Positions 55,201 to 64,000 of a DNA stretch of 64,000 nt are shown here, piece after piece. Each line of letters opens with the position of its first letter. Position 1 is the first letter of the stretch. The notes beneath the pieces are model-generated. The model was not told the origin of the DNA, searched no databases, and saw only the letters and a list, made by a program, of their open reading frames with translations. The position numbers were made by a program, and so were the translations under genes. Source of the DNA: Grammothele lineata (lineage: Eukaryota; Basidiomycota; Agaricomycetes; Polyporales; Polyporaceae); the NCBI GenBank assembly GCA_002150815.3, contig NDFF03000035.1, positions 558,001-622,000 on the forward strand, in the 5' to 3' direction.

Positions 55201-58200
55201 AGGATCTATAACAACCTAAATTTCGGGGCCCTGCCAAGATCTAAACAAAGACTCACGTCGTCTAAGAGGATGATCTCGGCATCCGAATAGATTGCCCGCG
55301 CGAGCGATAGCCGTGCCTGCATTGCTCGTCGTCAATGAAACACGAACATCGAACCACAATAAGCGCCGCCACCAACCTTTTGGCCCCCACTATATGTCAT
55401 TGATAGATGGTGATTAACCATGTGAGAAACGTGGTTAAACGGTGAGCTGTTTCGCGGGAGACGCACCTGAGTGTGACTCCCCGCTCCCCAACGAGTGTCT
55501 CCTCACGAGCCTCCCATTCAGCCATGTCTTCGTCGAAAGCAACAGCATACATGACAGCTTCGAACCTCCTTTTGTCGTTCTTGTCCAGCTCCTTGCCGAG
55601 GGTTACGTTATTCTTTACGGTGTCGGACAATATCCACGGCTCTTGCGCACTGTACGCGACGCCGCCATCGCGCGGGAGGCTGACGTACGCGTCCAGCCCT
55701 GCGGATTTGAAATGCATCTCTCCGAGGAGAGCCATAAGGAGTGACGTCTTGCCGCATGCGGTAGGACCATGGATGACATTCAACGCTCCCCGCTTGAACG
55801 TGAGGGTTCCAGAGACGGAGAGCGTGAAAGAGCGGTCGCTGTCAGACGGGTCGGCGGTCCACGTGAAGTCCGCGTTTTGGATGCCTATGATCTGCTCGGA
55901 TTGAGGCGGTTCAGGGGCTGCACTTCCGGTGTACTTGTCGAGAAGCTCAGTCTATAAAGAGATCAGTGATAGTGCGTTTGGCAGGGAAGACACCTGAACA
56001 AACCTTGTTCAAGAACTGGACAATTCGATCGAGTGAAACCTTGCCTGCATTAAGCGATCAGACATCAGCTGCGGTTTATGCGGATTCCAAAGAGAACGTA
56101 CCATTGGTCAAAATCGGCCAGCGGAAAAACATCGAGTTGAGCTGCGTCCGGAGGATCTCGAACACTGTCGCATTGGATAAGTGCCAACAACAAAGCGAGA
56201 TTGATGGCGTGGACGCTCACATGAAATCGTAGAGAACACGATCGACGCGGAGAGGTCACGATTCATGGCGAAGGTCTGGATGCGATGTAAGCGCGGCAGG
56301 TGAAGAGCAGGAAATGGGCTTACGAAAGTTGCATAACTCGCCAGCATGGTGAGGAGGGGGATACAAACGCTGTAAAGGCGCACTATTAGCGCATATAGTG
56401 ATGTGAAAGGGTGCTGTGCGAACATACTTGATGCACCCGATCCAAATCTGCATCATGATGACCTTGCGAGCGGCGTCCAACTCCTCCTTCCGCGCCCCCT
56501 CGAGCTTGCTAGCCTGGACCCTCTCCCACCCAAGGAGCTTCACGGTCCGGATCGTCTCTAGCACTAAATGAACGTATATGAGCACTATGGGAAATGCACG
56601 AATGCGCCAAGGATAGCTTACTTTGAACAGCCAGGTTGACACGCTTGTCCGCCTAAAGAAATGAAGTCGGATCGCGCACATATGTGATGTGTGAAGAGAA
56701 ATTATACCACGCACCTTCCTGGCCTTTTCTGCCTGGTAGCCCTTCGTGCGCTTGCTCAATTCTGTGGGGAGGGGCACTAGCACCACCATGACTGCTACGC
56801 CAACGAAAGTGCTGCCATTCAAGGTTAGAACCGTATACGGCTGCAGCACCGGTACAGAGACACATACCTCCATCCCAGGATCGTGTACAGGAAGTACACG
56901 GAAAGGACCAGCTGGATCGGGGTCTCGAGAAGCACGAAGAGAACGAAGGTGCTTGAGTTGGTGACGTTCGTGAGGTCGACTGTGACGAGATTGTTGACCG
57001 CGGGCATTCCCTTCACCGCCGCGGCTGCTGCAGCGCCGCTCTTGCCTGAAGTGCGAGAGGTGTCCGCACGCGAGCGCATGCAGAGCGCGTGATCGAAGAT
57101 GAGCTGGGTGACGATCGCCTGCGTACGCGCTACCACTTGCGTCTACGGAAAGGCGCGCGAGGCGGGATAAAATGTGGGTCAGAACGCAGCAGATAGTTCA
57201 GCATGCAGAGCAATGTGGGGATATGCGGTATTAGCGTTCGTACGTGATGAGTCAAGCGGAGAACGCGCACCGAGACGTAGTGATAGAACTGCCCGAACAT
57301 TGACACTGCCATCGACCCGAAGAGAAGGGCGAGGAGCCAGAACGAAGGTCGAAAGTCTTCCCTGTCGGGGCCGCTCTCGACGTACCTGTGCAACGCGCGA
57401 TAGATCAGAAGATGATGTGATCTTGGGAACGTAGAAACATACGAAAGAATATGCTTGAGAGCAAGAGGCACGAGGAAAGACGATGCGCTCTAAGGATTCG
57501 GGCGGTCAGAGATACTCGGGCACAGCCATCAGGACCAGAGCAGGACAGCCGACGTACTGCTAGTATCACCATAGCTCCCATTATCGTCAGATCCTTCCCT
57601 GGATCGCGAGTACAGCGAATCGGATCAGGTAACGTGGAATGGATAGCAAATGGAAAGGCTCACTGAACAACCGGACGAGGCCCCATGCTAGTGCGTTCTT
57701 GCCAGCGCGACGATCGGCGCGTAACCGCATGGGGTTCACATGCTATCCACAGCACACGGTTATTCAGATGCGCTTAATAAACGAGGAAAGCTAGAAGCGT
57801 ACCGCATCGCTGATGCCTACGAGATGGTCGATGCTGTTGTAGTCGGCTAAGGGCGGCATGTCCTCCACGGGGAGTCTCGGCTTCCTCTGGGCCTCGCCGA
57901 TGAGGGGATCGAGCCAGCTGAATGTGACGAGAGACAGAATGGATGCGGTTTGTTCGGGGCTGGGAGTGGCGCTGCCTGCCACGTTGAGAGTTTGCGGGTG
58001 GCGGGGGGAAACGAGAGGCAGGACGATGGCGGCGAAGGTGAGAAGCACAACTTTTGCCCATAGAATGTTCCCTTGAGCCACATCCATAGGCGCCCGGTCG
58101 TATGTAGCCAGGGGAAGGATATCCCGGTACGCATATACAAACCATACTACCAGTAGGATACACGTGCGATATCCAGACAAGCGATATCTGTACCTGCTTG

Positions 58201-58565
58201 GAAGGCATGTAAGGAGAAAGGCACATCCCTAGATATCTAGTGTCAGCGGTTGCTCAACGATATCGATCGAAACGCAAGATGCCTACCAGGGTTGCACATT
58301 GCACAAAGTAGATCATCCACTGAAAAGTCCGGTCTTGACGAAATTGTGGAACGATCGCTGGCGTAGCCACAGCACATAACACAAGAATTGCGCCGACAGA
58401 GACGGAGGAAATGGTATCGTAGAGATTGGGCATGTCTTGGTGGGCGTTAACTTTCTCAGTTGTGCCCCTTGGGGGCGGGCACTCGAGCTCGTAGGTGGAC
58501 CGGCGGTCTGGAGGAACTCGGGTAGGACGAGAAACAAATGGGCCTCGGTCTAACGAAGAAGACAT
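52276..58565 (-). CDS. ABCC (MRP-type) ABC transporter, complete
   Basis: ATG at 58565 ('MSSSLDRGPFVSRP'); TAG at 52278-52276; about 20 short introns. Order: N-terminal membrane region ('GYRTCILLVVWFVYAYRDIL'), linker 'ILSLVTFSWLDPLIGEAQRK', TMD1 ('QAIVTQLIFDHALCMR'), NBD1 with Walker A 'GPTACGKT' (55768-55745), 'SGGQKARLSLARAIY' and Walker B 'IILLDD', then TMD2, and NBD2 with 'GRTGSGK', signature 'NLSAGQRQ' (about 52785), Walker B 'KLLFMDEATSS' and H-loop 'TVAHRLST'. In NBD1 the H-loop histidine is Asn ('LLVTNNVNAV', 55049-55047) and the catalytic Glu is Asp, so NBD1 is probably non-hydrolytic and NBD2 drives transport. Substrate unknown. Inner exon borders were not all fixed. Confidence 0.9.
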
Positions 58566-61500
58566 GATCGATAAGTACAACACTCAGATGTAAGCAAGGG
58601 CGGAGGGTGGACTGGACTAGAGAGGAGATGGTCAGGACAAGCACGCGAGGGTGAGGGAGCGAGAGACCGACCTGACTGCTTTATTAGTTTTGAAACTGCC
58701 GAATTAGCGCCTCGTGGATGAGATCGAGTTGGGTCACAGTTTGAATTGGGGCCAGCCGAAAGAAGCACCTGTCGGCGTGAGTGGCTACAATGGTTGTTCC
58801 CGAGAACAAATGATTTTGAGGCAGCGAGTGGACTAGGAGAGAAAGTACAATAAATCGACATTCGCAGGCCTAGGCGGTGCTACCAAAAGAGTGTGGCCAC
58901 CGAGAAGGGTCGACAAAAAGACCAAAGCAAGCGGAAGAAGGTCAGAGCGTTGCCACTGTGGGCGTTGGAGATGCAGCCAGAGACAAGAGGTGAGAAACAA
59001 GAGTCGACACCACGCTTTAGTCTTAAGGCCCAAACACGCGGCTATCGGCAGGTGGCGGAATACGGCGACAGAGTCCTGGATATCGAGAGAGGACGGATTT
59101 GAGGTGTATCCTAGGACAGTACCTGATAGCGAGTGGAAAGCGTGAATCGAGTATGACGACAAGTTGGGAAGGGCTGTGCCACAGGCCGCGACTGAGAACT
59201 TGAACCGGTCGAGTGACACAAAGCCGCCGCACTTCCATCGAACGCCTGTCAGAACCGAGCACGTGTCTCGCGTCGCGATAAAGGCACAAGCGCCCAAAAA
59301 CGCTCGCAGCTCTTCCAGCACCGCCTCGACACCGATGAGGTCTCTCACTGAGACTGCTTTGTGTATATCTCTCGATAAACACCTTTCCAGTGAAGATCCG
59401 TTATGACCTCATGTCCGACCTTACATCGTACAATCGTGGAGCTCTTGCTAGCCGACTACTGTTACATCCACCTCAGCCGGTGAAAGCCTACATTCTCGCC
59501 CGGCCCGTTGCGAACAGCCTCCGCTCACCAAAATCCTCACAATTATGGCAAGTGCACCAGGAGGCTGCTTACTTGTATATGTTCCGCACGACGTCATTTG
59601 AACAGATGATTATGACTCGGTCGTAACGCGTGGCCACAGCGCTCTCATCCCGGCGGCATACGATGCGGTCGCGGGTGTCACAGCTGCTGTGTCGCTTATA
59701 TGTTCTCTGACACTGTGTTCTGTTCGAAGGACACGGGCTGCTACGTGTGGGCGGTGCCTTCCGCGCTGCTGCCGAGTATCGCTGCCACAACGACAGAGGG
59801 GCCTGAGACAAGTGCCGCCACAAATGTACACTGCATCGAACTCGACCTCTGCGGCGGCGCGGCGGAGCCCCTTGTGGCGGTTGAGTGTCCAAGTGAGTGC
59901 ACAAGGCAACCTAGACACGATACAGCCGCTCAGACCTTTCCAAACTCCATTCCCCTTCTTTACACTCCTGGAAGGAGTCGGCCGTGGCCACAGACATTGG
60001 ACATCTGAACAGTGGAAGATGGGGCTGAGCGATATATAATAATAACACGGCCTGTCCTACCTCGATATTCCTGATCCGATGATTGAGTATGGGCCTTCCT
60101 GGCGCACATGAGTCACAAAGGCGCTGCGCGTCAGTCCATCTAGTATGGAAACCACAATGATGCCTTCCTCTAGCGATGTCTTGTGCACGAAATCAAGAGG
60201 TGCTGTATTAGATACGTCTCACCCCCGGCTGGCCAGCGGCCTCTCCCTCAGTGGTTGTATTACGCCTTAACGATGCTCTGTTATGACGATGTATCACTGC
60301 TGTGGCAGGTTCTACAAGATACAAGGATTCACGACACAAAGTTCAGGCTACGTGGTCCGTGACAGGCGATGCCTTCATTCTCAACTGTTAACGCAATGAG
60401 CATGGTCCGATCACATCGGTTGCACAATGAAGAGACCGACGAGCAGCTAACGGAGCAAACCATTCGTGGAGTGGTACTGTGTATATGCGCCCTCGTCGGG
60501 CTCCGATATCGGTGTGATACCTGTAGAGGCTGCGTCTAATACGAGATTGACGGACGTCGCTCCGGCACGGTAAGTTGTTCCGCGCCTGGTGCTCAGATGG
60601 GTCTGACGAAATGAAGGCTCATCGACGACCAATCTTGTCGGAGTTTACTTCGGTACATATGTAGCTGATCTTACCTCGAGGCGGCTGGACCGCTCCGGCC
60701 GAAGCGTCGGCGGTGGACACGCAGCTCCCCCGATCAACGAGTGCACTGCACTGCAGCACTCTTCACCACCGATTAATGAACGGTATACGCGGAGCCAGGA
60801 GGAGCCAGTACGGCGTTGTCGAGGACGGAAAGCAGTAAGCGACATGCTGTATTGGGAGGACAAAGTCGCACTCGCCAACAACGATATATATTGAGTCTGG
60901 CACATTGCTGCCCTGGTATTATCCGCGGTACTCATAGCTGAGCTTGTGCGTCTGGGATGGAAACAGCTTGAGTGTACGGTGTGTTAATATCTCCTGTTGG
61001 CGTGATATGTTATGCGCATGATCTACATGGTGTTCGTACACTGTCTTCCCTGTACTGTGATCGGAGTGCCCCTTCACAAAGGAAGCTATCTGAAGGCAAT
61101 GCCGGAGTATGAAAGATCCTGAACGTTCTCCATTTCACCGCAGCACAGTGTTAGTGGCTCATACGGACCATACTCATAAGACCTTTACTTCGACACAGCC
61201 GCCTACAATAGTGTTTCAGCCGTCGCCTGTTCCACCGGAGGCGACTCAAGTGATTCTCCATCTCGGCGCAAGATAGGCATGGAAACCCAGATTCGCTGTG
61301 CGGTCCCCAAACCTCAGAAATCGAGGATGATATGGAGGGAGAGCTTTAGAACTTTCGGCCCTTAGAATATGGCGGTAGAGCATGTCCAGGCCAGCGAGGG
61401 TCGAGGAACTTTCGTCCAACGTACGAGCGACGCTGAGGACTCACTGGAAAAGCGGAGTGTTTACTAGTCGAGTCAACGTCAGCGCTTCCAAAGTATGGTA

Positions 61501-62904
61501 CAGCGTTTTCCGAGGATTACATAAACCGCCAGTGCACGGGCCGGGCACGACCCGGCTGCCGGTTGACCTTGTCCTCAAACAAGGCTCGGGTCGTCATCGT
61601 GCCTCTCAATCTCATCTCAATCTTTGTTTCCTCTTACGAGACACCAGACTGCTCCTCAGAGCAATATGAGCCGTATTTCTCCTTCTTTGAGGGCAGCGAA
61701 GGCTGCTGACGTTTATTCGAAAGCGCCACGGGGTTGCGGGCACAGGACGGCGGCGAGTCTGGATTTACACGAGACGACAGCGTACCCGGAGCTCTACGTC
61801 ACTCCATTCCTCCTTGTCTTCAATATGTGCGTCTGTGATGGTTCCAGGTTGTCTGCTTCCGCAGACGCGATGTAGATTGAAGATGACGAGCATGCCAGAA
61901 ATCGGCAACATCTCGTTGTGAAAAGCGTGCAGGCAAGTGCATTGTATTGGGGCTTCTACGGATAGACGGATATAGGTGTACGAGGCTACACGCACTGACT
62001 CTGGATACCCATTGCCAGGCTGCGATATTCTTGGTACTCATACACATGGACCAGTCGCCAGATTATCGATATGAAAAGAGTAGGTGCCGGATGTTATGAA
62101 CAAGCCTGGCCGGCGAGGCACGAAGCGATGCATCCACTCGGCGCTCGGCGCACTTATGTAAGTCTTCCCCTGCTGGACTTCGGGGTCTGCCGCAGGGCCT
62201 GGCTTTGATTCGGAGCGCCGCGAGCGTCCCGAGCAGGACATGCCGACGTTTGTTCTCTTGACGCAAATGCTGTTGGAACTAAAGCTCAGAAAGAGGTGGG
62301 ATCTGGTGGGATCTGGATGTTTGGATGGCTCGTTGTCGTAACTACTAGAACTGTAGTCGCGACTCCGGTTACTTCGGCCCTCTATGCGCCATTCCAGTCT
62401 TACCGGTTCCTGGACAGGGAATATATGCGTGACATATTGCCGCGCGTGCGGAGCTATCATAGGAGACAAGCTGGATCAGAGTTGAGGCCAGTGTCGACGA
62501 TCAGAAATGGCGGACGCAACACCTCCGAATGCGCTATCGTCGCTTGGATAAGGCAGCCCCGAGCTTATCGGTCTTCATACGTGGCTTCGCGCGACGCGAA
62601 TCCTTGAACCTTCCTACCTCAATGGCAGACAAGTTATCTTTGCACGTCGAAGGAAGCCGTCAACACGTTATGAAGGTACGCCTTTGCATGTATATTCACT
62701 GGTACGGTGCAGGACGCAGGGACTCATCCACTAAGTCGACAGCCCGACGCCGCCGGGACGGACAAACTTTACGCGCTATCATCACGTCGTCGCTGCGCCG
62801 CAAGTTGCTGAATTCCCTGATAGGATATACATCAAGCAGTGTTATTAACGAGCCCAGTCACCCGCCCCTCTTGCGCCACGGTCTGTGGTGACGAAAATCG
62901 GCCG
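58566..62904. other. gene-poor region of 4.3 kb
   Basis: A minus frame at 59348-58833 (171 codons) lacks an ATG (it opens with GTG). A + frame at 59610-60030 contains a hydrophobic 'ALIPAAYDAVAGVTAAVSLI' but has no consistent gene model. A minus frame near 62280-62040 ('GKTYISAPSAEWMHRFVPRR') is protein-like but isolated. 60,060-62,000 shows nothing. No transposon ends or long repeats were recognised by eye. Confidence 0.4.
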
Positions 62905-62915
62905 CATATAAGCAG
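62905..62915 (+). promoter_or_regulatory. TATA-like element of the copper amine oxidase gene
   Basis: 'gcatataagc', about 55-60 nt before the ATG at 62968. Confidence 0.5.
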
Positions 62916-62967
62916 GCTCCGTGCGGGGGCGGAGTCCCGCTGCAGCCCGCCGGATCCCTTCGCCATC

Positions 62968-64000
62968 ATGCGCCTCAGCCTCAGCCTTGTGTCCTGGATC
63001 CTGCTCGCCGCGGAGCTCGCGTCCGTCGGCGCGAAGGTCCCGCGCGTCGCCCACCCCCGCTCCAAGCAGGCCGCGCGCCTCAAGGGCAAGCGTCCGCACG
63101 CGCACAAAGACGAGGCCAGCTTCACCGGCTCGGGATGGTCCGCGCGCGCGCCGAGCACGGAGGCACCCAAGGCGAACGTGTGGGACGTCCTCACGAACGA
63201 CGAGGCGGCAGACGTTATTGCGTTCTTGCACAACCAGACCGCGTTGAACTTGACGATTGCGGAGAACTCGACCAGGTAAGTCGTATCCTTGAGTCTGTTG
63301 GTTGCGTGGTGCTCAGGTGGAACGGCGTGCGGCGTATAGCTGGGACAACACGATTCAGGTCGTCGACACGCTCCTTCCCAACAAGACGGCCGTGTTGCCC
63401 TACCTCGACGGCTCTGGAAGTAAACCCGACCGTTACGCTAAGGCCATCATCTGGTTTGGCGCGTCGGAGGAGCCGTGGCTCCAGGAGTTCCAGGTATGTG
63501 CTACGTCTTACCGATAGCGTCCACGACAACCTGCTTACGCGCCGTCATGTTCAGGTCGGACCTCTTCCGATCTCGAACGAGTCGACGTACACGTCTCTCG
63601 ACTGGGCGACCACGAAGGGCAAGGCTGTCATCCGGAACTACAACGCTGATGAGGACCTTCAGACTGAGTTCTTCGTACGTTCGCCACTGTCATCTCCTGA
63701 ACACATGTGCTGACCCATTTCCCTTTCTTTCAGTACAACGTCTCCGCCGGCGTCCAGGACATCTTGACCGACCTCATCAATGGCACTGCGAGCGGCACCA
63801 ACGACGACGACCTTGACATCTGGGGCATCGATCCGGCCTGGCACCCAGACGAGTACACCACGCTCATGTGGGTCACATTCTGGCGCATCCCGTCGTCCAT
63901 CTTCGATGGCGAGACCCTCCTCCCCCAAGGCATCTTCTTCGAGGCGAACGTCACCGGCCGCGACCCGTCCCAGTGGGCCGTCCTTGGCTGGCTCTATGCG
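62968..64000 (+). CDS. copper amine oxidase, secreted, N-terminal part (cut by window edge)
   Basis: Exons 62968-63275, 63340-63493, 63555-63674 and 63734 to the edge, phases consistent. Signal peptide 'MRLSLSLVSWILLAAELASV' then 'GAKVPRVAHP'. The N2/N3-type domains of the family follow: 'VWDVLTNDEAADVIAFLHNQ', 'TLLPNKTAVLPYLDGSG', 'RYAKAIIWFGASEEPWLQEF', 'VGPLPISNESTYTSLDW', 'LWVTFWRIPSS'-like 'TLMWVTFWRIPSSIFDGETL', 'PQGIFFEANVTGRDPSQWAV'. N-glycosylation sequons (NQT, NLT, NST, NKT, NVS, NGT, NVT) suit export. The topaquinone Tyr and copper His residues lie beyond the edge. The enzyme oxidises primary amines to aldehydes with H2O2 release, which could feed extracellular peroxidases (inference). 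Confidence 0.85.

Noticed and set aside
58833..59348. 171-codon minus frame with hydrophobic end
   Set aside because: Opens with GTG, not ATG, lies in a gene-poor region and shows no family signal.
1..64000. Transposons, CRISPR arrays, prokaryotic-type systems
   Set aside because: No transposase, reverse transcriptase, terminal inverted repeats or regular repeat-spacer pattern was recognised; the gene structure is eukaryotic throughout.

Overview
The window is nuclear DNA of a filamentous basidiomycete, most likely a wood-inhabiting Agaricomycete of polypore type (an inference). The signs are many 45-75 nt GT-AG introns, short intergenic gaps, a GC-rich coding bias, fungal-specific FunK1 kinases, and a gene-family layout typical of these genomes. 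There is no prokaryotic, viral or CRISPR signature. All exon models were read by eye from splice sites and reading frame.

Layout. 1-2861 (-): 5' part of an ABCC (MRP-type) transporter that runs off the left edge. 3.3-5.0 kb (-): a small hypothetical gene and a single-pass membrane protein. 5.9-9.2 kb (-): two tandem copies of an unrecognised gene, with a BTB-gene relic between them. 9.8-13.2 kb (-): two BTB/POZ genes. 13.6-14.3 kb (+): proteasome subunit beta-4. 14.7-25.8 kb (+): a FunK1 C-lobe-only gene, two tandem DUF3072-like genes, a decayed BTB fragment joined to a FunK1 tail, a BTB gene with an in-frame stop, and one intact FunK1 kinase. 26.2-34.4 kb: AP-1 mu adaptin (-) sharing a promoter region with a PQ-loop membrane protein (+), an unrecognised gene end (-), and a serine-rich disordered protein (+). 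34.8-39.3 kb: class I aminotransferase (-), F-box protein (-), and an intron-containing tRNA-Arg(UCG) (+). 40.5-48.5 kb: an orphan gene (+), a BTB gene (-), and two tandem FunK1 pseudokinases (-). 49.6-50.7 kb (+): hotdog thioesterase. 52.3-58.6 kb (-): a complete ABCC transporter. 58.6-62.9 kb: gene-poor. 62,968 to the right edge (+): secreted copper amine oxidase, cut by the edge.

Single-copy housekeeping genes (PRE1, AP-1 mu, aminotransferase, tRNA) are interspersed with fast-evolving BTB and FunK1 copies in every state of preservation: intact, nonsense-interrupted, frameshifted, chimeric and fragmentary. The most interesting signal is the tandem FunK1 pair at 43-48.5 kb. Both copies have lost the beta3 lysine, the HRD aspartate and the DFG aspartate in the same way, while the coding frame and most of the exon structure are preserved. 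That suggests a retained pseudokinase lineage beside an apparently active FunK1 at 23-26 kb.
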